Part shown: positions 1 to 47,995 of the stretch, one piece after another
How the letters are laid out: each line of letters begins with the position of its first letter
Position numbering within the stretch: position 1 is the stretch's first letter
DNA from: Sceloporus undulatus
Taxonomy: Eukaryota; Chordata; Lepidosauria; Squamata; Phrynosomatidae
DNA: 64,000 nucleotides
Reading direction: 5' to 3'
Assembly (NCBI RefSeq): GCF_019175285.1
Contig: NC_056529.1
Coordinates: 20,305,907-20,369,906 of the forward strand
The notes under the pieces: generated by a model
The model's database searches: none
What the model was told of the DNA's origin: nothing
The model's input: only the letters and a program-made list of their open reading frames with translations
Translations under genes and position numbers: made by a program

Positions 1-240
1 ATAGATTTCTATTTCATTTCCTATAATAAATAAATGCACGGATTTTTTTATCCACGGATTCAAGCACCCGCCGCTTGAAAATATTATATATATATTCCAA
101 ACTACAGCAAACTTTGCGTTTGCCATTTGATATAACAGACACAATTTTGCCATTGTATTTAATGGGACTTGAGCATACAGGGATTTTGGGGGAATCCACG
201 AACCAAGCCCCAAAGGATACCAAAGGCCCACTCTATTGTA
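1..240 (-). mobile_element. Tigger-like (pogo) MITE fragment
   Basis: Read on the minus strand, the right end is a terminal sequence of the type GTGGGCCTTTGGTATCC, followed by a block ending CTCAAGTCCCATTAAATAC. This matches the ends of vertebrate Tigger/pogo non-autonomous elements and four further copies near 54.65-55.11 kb. The inner part (about 40-80) has the 'atccacggattcaagcac' segment expected in the middle of such elements. It is truncated by the window edge. No transposase coding is seen. Confidence 0.7.
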
Positions 241-540
241 TAAACATGACCTATGCTTCTTATAATGCCTTTTAAAACAAAGTCATCTTGCATTCTGGTG
301 CTAATGGCAATGCATGCATTTTGCATCATCTGTTGGTTAGCAGTTCTTCCCACAAAAACAAAACCCATTGCATCAGTCTTGCCAGTTTCTGAAAACTGTA
401 ATCTTCAAAGGTTTGTATGTGTATATATATATATATGTGGACATTTTGATCTTTTATATCTTTTAGATGTTGTAGTTTTGTAACTGTATTCAGTATTCTA
501 TTGATATGGTCAGCTGTCTAATCAATACAATTATTGTAAA

Positions 541-795
541 TACTGTAGGTAGATAGATAGATAGATAGATAGAATATCTGGATAGAAAAATAGGGATAAT
601 TTTGAAAATAAAAAATTTACAATAAAAATAGAAAGATAGGGATGAGAGAGAGAGAGAGAGAATAGCTGGATAAATAGGGATTATGGATATAGGGATTAGA
701 TAGATAGAGAGGTAGAGATATAGATATAGATAGATAGATAGATGGATGATAGATAGATAGATAGATAGATGGACAGACAGACAGACAGACAGGGA

Positions 796-853
<58 letters not shown>

Positions 854-857
854 TCCA

Positions 858-911
<54 letters not shown>

Positions 912-912
912 A
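541..912. repeat. Compound GATA/GACA/GA/TA/CA microsatellite
   Basis: Runs of GATA (about 548-581 and 720-770), GA (645-661), GACA (770-791), TA and CA (797-853) are followed by ATCT, the complement of GATA, at 858-910. The two outer blocks can pair into a long hairpin around the TA/CA core. GATA/GACA tracts are the simple repeats called Bkm in snakes. Long open frames here are repeat artefacts. Confidence 0.95.
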
Positions 913-1210
913 GTCAATTTGAGGCCAGTTACCCACAAATAAACCAAGGCATAACGAATCCTTTGTATAGATAGTAACAAGAAAGCGCTCAGCCACAGTA
1001 ACAATTCTAGTCCCAGTTCCCAAGGGGAAACAATCATGATGCTACTAGTGTTTCCTTTTAGAGAGGGTGGATGTCCCTTTTCCCTGCTGCAAAGGAGGGA
1101 GCAAAGGCTGCTCCTGGGGCTGGTTCCCTTGCCTTGTAAAGGGCCTGGCTGCAAAGGCCGCTGCCTCGGCCGGCGAGCCAAGAGGGCCTTGCGCGGGGCT
1201 GCCGGCAGGA

Positions 1211-1283
1211 GCCTCGTTGGCGCAGTAGGCAGCGCGTCAGTCTCATAATCTGAAGGTCGTGAGTTCGAGCCTCACACGGGGCA
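1211..1283 (+). tRNA. tRNA-Met (CAT), elongator type
   Basis: A 73-nt cloverleaf with anticodon CAT at 1244-1246, inside the loop CTCATAA. The acceptor stem pairs GCCTCGT with ACGGGGC (one G-U) and leaves discriminator A. The T arm is GTGAG-TTCGAGC-CTCAC, and the internal A and B boxes are intact. A TTTT run at 1293-1296 can end RNA polymerase III transcription. The sequence is very close to the vertebrate elongator tRNA-Met that I remember, unlike the tRNA-like heads of nearby SINEs, which have no complete stems. It lies about 2.6 kb upstream of LC3B on the same strand in GC-rich DNA. No intron or terminal CCA is encoded, as usual for eukaryotic genes. Confidence 0.95.
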
Positions 1284-1616
1284 AGCCTCCTCTTTTGGCC
1301 CCTCAGCAGCCCTTCCCCAACTGCTCCCTCGGGGACTCTCTTCAGGTCTTTAGAAGGCAAGGCAAAGCCAGGAAAGCCCATTGAGAGACCCTTGCGTGCC
1401 TCTCACTCATTGCACGAAGCACTGCGTTGCTGCTCGGTTTCGTTCTTGTTGGCTTCCCTTGCAAAGAGCTATTTATGTTGCAATTGATTTGAATGCAAAA
1501 GCAGAAGAGTCAGCTCCATTAGAGGGCTGCAGAAAACTTTTTTGGGTCCCAAACACACTGCAGCAGTAAATCCAGTTGCATTTTCATGCATCTGAGGAAT
1601 CAGACCAAGTTTATGC
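1284..1616. other. tRNA 3' flank, no gene recognised
   Basis: GC-rich for about 100 bp after the tRNA and then ordinary unique sequence. No recognisable exon or repeat was found. Confidence 0.5.
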
Positions 1617-1657
<41 letters not shown>

Positions 1658-1765
1658 TAATGTTATTTCTTACCCCGCCTCTCCTCTGCTCTCCGGCTCG
1701 AGGCGGGTTACAACATAGTTACACAACCATTATACAAAATGCACATATTGTTGGCGTCTTGAGAG
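1617..1765 (-). mobile_element. L2-tailed retroelement 3' end, reverse orientation
   Basis: An (AAT)n tract is followed by a CCCGCCTC...GAGGCGGGTTACAAC block. Reverse-complemented, this is the 'gttgtaacccgcct...' 3' end with (ATT)n tail shared with the L2 LINE at 41.6-42.74 kb. Only the 3' end is present. Confidence 0.7.
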
Positions 1766-2147
1766 ATACTTGCATTTTAACCCTGTCATTTTTAATTCCT
1801 TTCCTCTTCACATTTTCTCCTCAAGGCCAATCTTTCTATATTTGTGACACAGGATCCCTACAGTTGGAAACAAACAACTTCTGATGACGATGAATTGAGT
1901 GACAGGCGTCATTATAATCCAAGGGATGTCACATTTGCAGCGTGTCTTTAATTTCAAGATGACACACTTACAGGAAATACCTGGCTTTGAGTAATCGGTT
2001 GTTAAATACTGGATGAAAGCATCTTCCAATGGTGTTTCCTTCTAGCCGTGGATGAAGTTGCGGCGGCAGCAAATGACTCAAACGCACAAAGAGTCCCATG
2101 ATGACACTTTAAGAACGAAAACAACAAAGAGTCATGGAAGAATTCAA

Positions 2148-2320
2148 AGACATAGCCATGTTAGTCTGTAGGATCAGTACATAGAGAGATCTTGTAGCAC
2201 CTTTCAGACTCACTGAAAGAAAGAGGTTGGCAGCATGAGCTTTTGTACGCTAAAGTCTACTTCCTCAGATGCGTTTGGCGGAGTGGAAACCAGGGACAGA
2301 CATATATAGGCCATTGGCAT
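2148..2320 (+). repeat. Interspersed repeat ('gcatgagctttcg' family), partial
   Basis: It contains GAGAGATCTTGTAGCACC, GGTTGGCAGCATGAGC and CTTCCTCAGATGC blocks, shared with the hairpin copy at 56.03-56.29 kb. I cannot assign it to a superfamily with confidence. About 340 bp of unremarkable sequence follow, up to 2660. Confidence 0.6.
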
Positions 2321-2669
2321 GCTAGGATATCAATTCAAATTCAAAATCCTTTGCATATGGAAATGAAGTGCCAAGTTCAGTTTAACAAAGGCAATTGGGA
2401 ACATGATGAGAGAGACGGAGAACAGGAGATATGAGGAAAGACCGAATTATGAGGCCTTCATCGGAGGCATAATGCGGAGCAGTGGAAAAATCCAGGACAG
2501 GCAAAAGGAAGCATTTGTTGTTCGCACAAAGTTAAAGCAAGTTACTATCGAATGGCATGGAGATAGCTAGCAATTTAGATAGCTTTCCAATGGGGGGATT
2601 AGACAAATCCATGGCACATGCAGCCATGCAAGGCTATGGAATGGAATACAATGGAAGAATACAATTTCT

Positions 2670-2888
2670 TCAGTGGGGTTTGCCATTGCCTTCCCCTGAG
2701 GCTGAGAGTGTGTGACTTTTGGGAGAGACATGTGTGTGAGTATGCGCTGTGTGCCTTAAAGTCATTTCTGACCTTCGGCAAAATGAAGGCGACCCTATCC
2801 TTGGGTTTTATTGGCAAGATTTGTTCAGAGGAAGTTTGCCATTGCCTTCCCCTGAGGCTGAGAGAGTGTGACTTTTTCCCAAGGACAT
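2670..2888 (-). mobile_element. Two partial tRNA-type SINEs (Sauria-SINE-like)
   Basis: The block TTTGCCATTGCCTTCCCCTGAGGCTGAGAG occurs twice (about 2680 and 2838), with TTTATTGGCAAGATTTGTTCAGAGG before the second. This is the reverse complement of the SINE body seen full length at 8.94 and 60.40 kb. The tRNA-like heads are missing. Confidence 0.75.
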
Positions 2889-2907
2889 AGCCCTAGGTTA
2901 TCGTGAT

Positions 2908-3105
2908 AATACATTTGCAGTTTGGACGCCGCTTTAACAGCCACGGTCCCATGCTATGGAATCCTGGGATTTGTAGTTTGCGGTGGCACCAGAGCTCTCC
3001 GACAGAAAAGGCTCCAGACTACAAACCCCCAAAATAAACCCATAGCATTGAGCAACGGCAGCCTCAGACTGCATTATTTCTGCAGCGTGGATGAGGCAGC
3101 AGTGT
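2908..3105. mobile_element. Palindromic hAT-like MITE
   Basis: It begins with a diverged 'gcagtttgga..ccgctttaacagcca' arm and ends with the complementary 'cagcctcagactgcattatttctgcag' arm, around a 'tcctgggatttgtagttt' core. About nine more copies or partial copies lie in this window. The long terminal inverted repeats and lack of coding fit a non-autonomous hAT element. The superfamily is inferred, not proven by target duplications here. Confidence 0.65.
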
Positions 3106-3192
3106 TATATATGTGTTTTATGTAATGTTTTGTGTTTTAACTACGTTGTAACCCGCCTCGGGCTGTGAGGAAAGGCGGGTACAACTCCACCC
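3105..3192 (+). mobile_element. L2-type 3' end
   Basis: A 'gttgtaacccgcctcggg...aggcgggtacaac' block, as in the other L2-tailed fragments of this window, without a long ATT tail. Confidence 0.55.
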
Positions 3193-3219
3193 AGAGAAAG
3201 GCCTACTAGACCTCACTCT

Positions 3220-3471
3220 CGAGTGGTGTTGCCAAGGTAACCGCGACGGCGGGGGGCGGGGAAGGAAAAAAGGCTGCGTTTGTGCACCGTGACGTCATCG
3301 CGCAGGCCTTGGCCTTGCGGCGGTTTAAGGTTTTTCTCTTTGCGCAGGCGCGCGACTCACTTCCCGGCTTGAAGCCGCCCCGCATGCGCACTGGCTACAC
3401 CAGAGGGCCAACCATTTACTCCAGGCTTCCCGCAACTCCTTCTGCGCAAGCGCAAGGGAGTGGGGGAGGGA

Positions 3472-3520
<49 letters not shown>

Positions 3521-3896
3521 TGTGTTCCATTGTCAGCGAGGGAAAAAAAAAGCTCCTCCCCGCACTTAGCCAACCTCGGCCTGGTCTTCCGTCAACTCTC
3601 CTTCTGCGCAAGCGCAGTAGCTCCGTTCCATTCTCAGAGAAGGGGGCGGGGAAAACACCTCCGCTGCGGCGCATGCGCGCTGCTTGCATCGAAAAAGTCG
3701 GAAGGGCGGGGCAACCGTAGTGTCCCCGCCCCTTCATCCACGTCCATCCAATCTTCTTTTCCTATTGCTGTGACGCCACCTGTGTGGGCGTGGCTTGCGC
3801 GGATCAGCTGACAGTGGTTGTTGTGGTGTTTGCTGGGCGCCGCCAGAGAGCAAGCGAAGCCTGAAGGAGGAGGAGCCGGAGTCTCAGGAAGGAAGG
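3220..3896 (+). promoter_or_regulatory. MAP1LC3B promoter and 5' UTR, CRE and NRF1 sites
   Basis: GC-rich island upstream of the LC3B start codon. A full palindromic CRE (TGACGTCA) lies at 3290-3297. NRF1-like sites of the form TGCGCANGCGC lie near 3339, 3382, 3441, 3605 and 3670. There is also a GC box (GGGGCGGGG, about 3640-3650), a CCAAT motif near 3746 and an E-box-like CAGCTG near 3806. A cassette from about 3408 to 3660 is a diverged tandem duplication with a long (GA)n inserted in its first copy. No TATA box is evident. The transcription start is likely in the last 100-150 bp but cannot be fixed. No canonical CLEAR (TFEB) box was seen. Confidence 0.7.
3476..3518. repeat. (GA)n microsatellite in LC3B promoter
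   Basis: An uninterrupted GA dinucleotide run of about 40 bp between the two copies of the NRF1 cassette. It produces long Ser/Leu- or Arg/Glu-rich open frames that are not genes. Confidence 0.95.
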
Positions 3897-10958
<7,062 letters not shown>

Positions 10959-12594
10959 AAGCAACCATACCCCTGCGGCTTGTAGCCTAGGATAGTTTTT
11001 GCCCCTCCCTCCAACAGGAAAAAGAAAGGGATGCCACCAACCTGCTCACAGTAGATGTGCTTAGCGGGTGTCCTCCTCATCGTACATTTGTTTTGTTTGT
11101 GGATATTGGACAGATGAGTGCCAGTATGGACTAGTAGCCCAGCTTCCTAGAACCTGCTATAAATTCACACAGCCACATTTTATGTTTTGCTTTTTAAAAG
11201 CCTCTGGAATTTGTGCGAAACCCATTAACGCATGTCTTAACTGGCCAATAAAAGGGACGTTGGAGTTATTCTAACCATAGGGACTGGGCTGAACGTTAAG
11301 TCTATATGAAACAAAACCCCACCGTTCTGCGTGACATCTCATTGTGTTAAGTTCTGTTTCAGCTCCTAAAAGCCGTGTTTGCAGAAGGGGGACAAACAGC
11401 AATGAAAGATCTGGCTGCTTTTAACTCCCGTTTCGGTAAACTAGTGCATTGGGGATGGGGGAAGGTTAATTTGCTGGTACTGCTACTTTAGAAGATTTAA
11501 AACAAATCAGGTTGCTTATTATTAATATATATCAAAATACCATAGCTTTACTCATTTTAGGAAGTGTGTACATAAGTTATCTAAGGAAACCTTCAGCCTA
11601 ACAATTGTGTTGCATTCTGTTATACACCTCCTTAAGACACGCTTTGTAAAATCACATCCCCATCTTGGAGCAAAAAGGCCTAATTTTTATCCTACTGTTG
11701 GGACTGGAGACTATGGTTAAAGAAAATGGATTTTGGGGATGACAATGGAAGTTTTATTTTTAAAGTATTAATCCTTCTACCTGCCGTTGTTGACTTTTGT
11801 TTGAATAGATGGAACAACTTTTTTGCGTTATGTCTGTACTAAAAGAACCGGTTTCCATTCAGTGTAAATTCCCAATCTTATTTATTTTGTTTTAAAACTG
11901 GGCAAGGCCTGGTTTCAAAGAGCAGGCGCCGGTTCCATCACCAAGGTTTCCTGTCAGTTGCATGGGGGCTAAATCTTCATTTTACTAGAGACAGGATGGG
12001 TCCTATGCAAAAGTAATACTTTATAGTCCAATGTCCTGCTTTCCCGTTGAAATATAGCAAACCTATTACCCTTGTATGTTAATGTGTGTGAGTTTAATTG
12101 CATTATAGCAAGCTAACTTCCACTTACGGGAGCAAAGAGCAGTGCTGAGTTTTGGCACACAGTAGGATGTCACTGTGATAGGCAGTTTGTGTACCTTTGC
12201 ATGCATCTGTTCTGTGCTTGCTTCTGCCTTTTCAGGACCTTCACTGTAAGAGTTTAATTTTATGGTAAAACTCGGACTATGTTTTAAGTCTTCTGTTAAG
12301 TGTAGGATTTTCATGAGACAGCCATCCTTTTAATTGATCAATGACTGCTGCTTGTACAAATGTTGCTTTATAAAAAAAAATGCCAATATGGATATCTCCA
12401 ACCGTTTAGTTGTGGTTATTTACAAGCCCATTTTGGGACCGGTCCTATTGCTGCTATTGAAACCTTTCCTATTGCAGCACTGAAAGATCTTTTTGCTTCA
12501 GAGGACGTTATGGCAACCATCTGCTATCTTCAGTTATGAACAATAACTACCCAGTTATGACAAGTAAGATACAGGTTTCCAAGAGGACAACTGA
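10959..12594 (+). other. MAP1LC3B 3' UTR region
   Basis: Unique sequence after the stop codon. A canonical AATAAA at 11247-11252 gives a short 3' UTR of about 300 nt. AATAAA at 13210-13215 and 13343-13348 would give about 2.3-2.4 kb. Which is used cannot be told from sequence alone. Confidence 0.5.
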
Positions 12595-12974
12595 GGGGTC
12601 ATTTACACTCATTTATTTGTCCCAAGATATGGATCACTGCATTGATGGCATATCGGGTTTGTTGTTCCCATTATGCTTTGGGTTTGTGAATCTCGTTGAG
12701 TCGTTTTAACCCTTGTGTTACTCACACATGCCATAGTTTTGGGTTAAAATGGAGCTGCTCCCCTTCCTTTAATGATACAGAGCTATCCAAATCGATTCGG
12801 AAGAGAGTTCATACTGCTGACAATGCAGATCTTTCAGGAAAACTTGGGAGAGAAAACTTAGTATTTAATATCCTGGGTTAAGTGGATTTATTGCAAGTGC
12901 ATTCAGGATGTGTGAGAACAGCAAGGATTGAAACTGGATTAATCCCAAATTATTGTCGTAGTGTGAATGGGGCC
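12595..12974. mobile_element. Probable Harbinger-like MITE in the LC3B 3' region
   Basis: The left end GGGGTCATTTACACT and inverted right end GGCCCCATTCACACT are similar. The 3-bp flanks are TGA and TAA, one mismatch from a TWA duplication. No coding is seen. The ends fit Harbinger-type termini but the family is inferred. Confidence 0.45.
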
Positions 12975-13199
12975 TAAGAAATAGGTATGGCATCATGTTA
13001 CTAAAGATAGCTGTTGCCAGAATATAACTTTCCAGGCTGCATAATGCCTGCTTGCATCATCCTTCTTCATTGACCATGCTGGATTGGACCAACAGGAGTT
13101 TATAGTATAGCAGCTATTTTAACCCTTCATACTTTCCCGAAACTGAGCTACCGGGGATATGTAGTTCCTCCCCCTCCAGACTGCAGGTTTGTTAGTTGC

Positions 13200-13500
13200 A
13201 AATGGAGAGAATAAAACCTATTCCGTTGTGGTTGTCTGAAAAGACACTACCATGGCCTCTAGGTTTTGTTTTTCTTCAGTACATTAAATTTACTCAGATA
13301 AAAACATTCTAAAAATGTACAATTTTACCTTTAACAAAGTATAATAAAACATAAAAATTCCAATACCAGAATACTTGACATGTACAATTCAAAAATGAAA
13401 TTAGGTGGATATTAAATATTTACAAAACTTTTAATATTTATATAAAGTTACATGCACGTTTCATAATACTAGATGTAAAAGAGATGGCTCAAAATGGGCA
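13200..13500. terminator. Likely convergent 3' ends of MAP1LC3B and ZCCHC14
   Basis: Plus-strand AATAAA signals lie at 13210-13215 and 13343-13348, and an AT-rich tract with a minus-strand ATTAAA-type signal lies near 13430. The position between the two stop codons fits convergent cleavage sites. The real sites are not provable here. Confidence 0.35.
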
Positions 13501-16500
13501 GAGTAGTTTCCTTCATCCCTCGTGGAAAGTTGTATCTGGGAAAAAACAACACGTTAACCTGCACTTTTGAGACATAGCCTCCTCCTAAGAATGTATTGAT
13601 GCAGAAATAGTCCCAAGGATAGTTTGGATCGGTGGTAGCTTTCTGAATTAATGGCTGTATTTTAATGTCTGCCTTTGGCCATATCCAGCACAGCAGCTTA
13701 AACTGGGTTGCACATATTTCTTCAACAACTACAACAAAAATCCTCTACCAGTTTAAGGATTTAAGTCAGCTGCAGAGTCTAGGGCTTTCCACTGACAGAA
13801 CTGCATTTTGGAGTGGGTACCTCCAAGTCATTATTCCAGGATAGCATGAAAATGCAAGGTTTTTGGAGTCCAGATGCTGCTATGCAATTGTGAACTGCTC
13901 ACTGAGGTTCCCATAAGTAACATAGCTGTGATATGCGCATAGTACTTCTCCAACACAGTTTTGCTTGCTGGAGTTACTAAGCAAATTCTTCCAGCCTAGT
14001 GCTGTTGGCAGTTCTGCTTCGTGAGTAAATCTTTCGTAAGCTGAGTCACATCCTTTCAGCTCTTTTAGTGTTAAGTTACAGCCAAAAGGAAACTTTTAGA
14101 GAACTGTTTGTTTCCTTTTGTACCTGAAGCTCCTCTTCCTCTGTGAAACACTGTCAGCCGCTTCAAGGAAAAGCACTGGAGCATAGGACTGAACAAGGCA
14201 GTCGGCTCCACAAAGCTTTTCTCTGGGAGTTTCAATCTGTCTGCAGTTGTTCGACTTGGAAGCAGAATGGCTGGATGACAACTGTTTTAACCGGAACAAA
14301 ATGAAAAATCTAACAAAGTACAAATGGGGGGGAGGTTTTTCAAGGTACATAATGCAAATGTTATGCTGATTCTGGAACATCTGTGCAACACTCAATTACT
14401 CCTATTTTTTAAAGCATTTGGCTTGTAGCACATATTCCAGAGAGCATGAACAGTAAACATTAATAGAAAGATGCAATACAGAATGGCAGGCAGCTTCTGT
14501 TCAGTTAAGGCAACATAAATGGTTCTCCTTAGTGTTGGGTATATAGCTTTACACGTTTCCTATGTAACCTCTAGGAGTGATAACCTCAGAACTTCTGCCT
14601 TGCAAACAACTGGGTTAGATTCAAACAAGAGAGCTGATAGGGTTTTTTTTGGGGGGGGGGGGCTCTGTGGCCATGTTCGGAAGGGTTATTCTGATGTTCA
14701 CCAGCATCTGTGGCTGGCATCTTCAGAGAATGCTGGCATGGGAGTGAGGATCCAGCCACAGATGCTGGCGCAATGTAGGTAAACTCTTCCCGAACTGGCC
14801 AACACTCCCCAAAACCCCCAAAAAAACTATGGATTCCGGTCACGAAAGCCTTCGACTTCACAAAGAGCTGAACTTACTTAAAATCATTGAAACTTCAGAC
14901 GTTACCCCCAATGCTTTCACTGGGAATTAAAATAACTTAACCTGGTTCATACCATATCTAATACTGTTTTGGTGAAGTCAAGATCAAGATATGGACACCT
15001 AATACTTCATTGCATAGAAATATGTAAAGTTGGAGGTTAGGCTGCTAGAAACCAGATGTTTTTACAGCTTTGGACTTGGTTTCCATTTTAAAAAAAGAAA
15101 TTATATGAACTCCTGGAAAGGTTTTCTTAGAGATCAGTTTTATGCTGACCCCGCTGGATGCCTCCAAGCAAGGGAATGCCAATTTTGCTTTTAAAAGGCA
15201 ACAGGTAAGGATAGGGACAGTGTTTTTCTTCTGGCGGTCCTACCATTATTTTCAGAATTAAGGTCTGCACAACAATGCTGCAAATGAGTTTACAACTTCA
15301 TGTACAGATGCAGTGGCAAGACACATCCACTTCCCCCAAAGAAAACCTTACCAGATCTATGTAACATGTTTTGTGTGCACCCATTCAGCCTAATGTGAGG
15401 CAGTCCAAACCAAAAAAGCTAGCTCTAATTCTACTTGCTACAACCAATGCAGCATGTAGAACTGAAAACAAAACCCTCCTTTGGCAAGCTAGATGCCACC
15501 ATTTTCAGCTCTGCCATATGACACTTGTTGGCTTCATCCTAACTGTAAAGTTAGCGGAGAAGTATGCTATCTAGTTATCAATGCTAATACTCCAAAAATG
15601 TATTTCAAATAAAGGAAGGCGCCAATACACTTTTCAGAGCAGTGGTAAAATGTCCATTGTCATTTCTAAATCTGTAGCAAAGGCCCTTCTCAGAAGAATT
15701 TTGCAAGGGAAAACGGAGCAGGCTGTCAAACTAATGCCACAGTTTTGAGTTTCAAAATTTGTTAAAAAGTCAGAGTACTGTTTGCTGTAACAGAAACCAA
15801 GAAGAAGGTAACAGCTCCTGAAATTGCAGAAGATTGTTCTTTCCCTATAAGACCTGTTCATAAGCTCAGTCCCTGGCACTAGACACTTGGAAACTAAGTT
15901 TAATCCATAGCTGGTAACTTAGTTCTGTTTAGAAATAAATGATGACAAGCATTGTTTCTGTTTCCAGAATGAACGCAAACTTCCACCTCTGTCCTTTTAG
16001 AAGAGAGAGAGAGGGTTAAGATTTCTTTATTAGGATTTCACATAGCCTTGCTGGTGCCTATTTCCGACTGCTGGAACATCTTTCGCACTGGTCTCAGTCT
16101 GCTATGTAAGTGCAGATAGTCAAGAGAGAATTATACATTCTTCCGTAGTGCAATCCTTTAAAATCCCAGAGTGTAGTGCCTGATTTGTTTTGAGAAAACA
16201 TAGATGTGTTTACCTAGCCTCAAAATGTCAGAGTCCAGCAGGCAAATGGCTACTGTACCGTCAACCTCTAGCTCTCCCTCCACATCACAACGTAGCTGCC
16301 CAGGAGTTCGAGTTTCCAGCACAGAAGGTCAAAGTATGGCAACATTCTTCAGCAAAAGTGCAGCTGTTTGTATACAATGGAAAGGATAGTTGGTCAGTTC
16401 CACCTACCATCCAAAAGGTCCAACATTAAAATCCGCGTTATAATTTTGGCAAATCAGTAAAAACAGGTCTGACAGACCCCCTTTAGCTTCAGTTCCTTCT

Positions 16501-16638
16501 TAGTGTTGAAGTAGAGCACCTTTGGATTAAAAAAATAACATTAAGAAGCTCAACAAGTGGACTTCCCAGGTTCCAATTTGAAGTTTCCTAATTATTCCAT
16601 GGCTTTGCCATCACAAAATAGCAAGTTTGGAGTTAATG
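13500..16638 (-). other. ZCCHC14: Candidate ZCCHC14 3' UTR
   Basis: Mostly unique sequence downstream of the ZCCHC14 stop codon, with one palindromic repeat at 14.65-14.87 kb. A minus-strand AATAAA (TTTATT at 16026-16031) could give a short 3' UTR of about 600 nt. Otherwise the UTR may run towards 13.3 kb. No other coding evidence was found. Confidence 0.4.
14645..14872. repeat. Palindromic interspersed repeat
   Basis: 'agcatctgtggctggcatct' is followed by 'atccagccacagatgctggc', an inverted pair about 45 bp apart. The outer parts 'ggccatgttcggaag' and 'cttcccgaactggcc' also pair. A run of about 12 G lies at the left edge (about 14650-14662). The family is not named. Confidence 0.6.
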
Positions 16639-47064
<30,426 letters not shown>

Positions 47065-47174
47065 CTAGAAAAAACCCCGGGGGGCCAGGCTCAGTCTGAA
47101 GGGGGTCAAGCTCCGGACAGAGAGCGCAGACACAGAAGCAGGATGGGGTTGTTGTTGAAAAAGGCGGACCACCA

Positions 47175-47995
47175 TTACCACCGACACCCCCTAAAAACAA
47201 AGGGGGGAACGAGGAGGGGGACTAATGAGACCACCAGTGTCCCCTTAAAAAGGGGGGATAGAGAGGAAGGAGGAGGATGCAGGGATGAAGGGGAGGACTG
47301 AAACCACCAGCACTCCTTTAAAAAGGTGGGAATAGAGGGCAAAGGGGGAAGTAGATAGGGGAGAAGGAGGGGGGCTAATGAGACAACTAGCACCCCCTTT
47401 AAAAGGGGGGGAAAGGGGGGGGGGGGAAAAAAAGGGGGGATGAAGGGGGACGGAGACCACCAGCACCTCTGAAAAGGGGGAGGAATAAAAAGGGAGGGGG
47501 GTCTAGGAAGGGGAATAAATGGGGGGGGGGGAATAGAGATATTAAACAGGGGAGAAGGGGAGGGCCAATGAGACAAGTAGACCCCCTTAAAAAGGGGGGA
47601 GTGGAGAGGAAGGTGTATTAGATATTGGGGAAAGGGAAGGGCCAACGAAACCCCCTAAAAGGTGAAGGGGAACGGAGAGGCAAGGGGGGGATAGACAGGG
47701 GCGAAGGGGGCTGAGACCACCAGCTCCCCTTAAAGCAAAGTGGGGAGCAGACTGGGAGGAAAGGGAGGGACTAAGGAGACCCCCTTTAAAAGGGGGGGGT
47801 GAAAAAGAAAGGGGAGAGTAGAGAAGGAGGAGGAGGAGACCCAGCAGCAGCCCCTTTGAAAAGGAAAGAGGTAAAGGGGGATGAAAGGGGGGGGGGGAAA
47901 GGGACCCCTCACACCCCCGAAAATGGGGGGGGGGGGGGGGGGAATTAAGAAAGAGAGGGTCCCTAATGAGACCCCACCAGAACCCCCCCTTCTAA
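47175..47995. repeat. Purine-rich G-run minisatellite with internal palindromes
   Basis: About 12 diverged units of roughly 55-115 bp (mean near 70). Each has 'gagaccaccagcaccccct' followed by TTTAAAAAGGGGG and more G/A-rich sequence. The C-run/TTTAAAAA/G-run core can form a hairpin, and the many G runs (up to 13) can form G-quadruplexes on this strand. Core positions are near 47190, 47245, 47317, 47397, 47468, 47585, 47653, 47737, 47775, 47852, 47910 and 47987. Proline-rich minus-strand open frames here are artefacts. Confidence 0.85.

Noticed and set aside
490-858. 122-codon Tyr/Ile/Cys/Val open frame
   Set aside because: It is translation of GATA, TA and CA microsatellites.
3325-3737. Open frames on both strands over the LC3B promoter
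   Set aside because: They come from the GA run and GC-rich promoter. No likeness to FBXO31 or any protein that I know.
47175-47912. Long proline/serine-rich minus-strand open frames
   Set aside because: They follow the purine minisatellite exactly, lack start context and splice support, and all frames are open because the sequence is low complexity.
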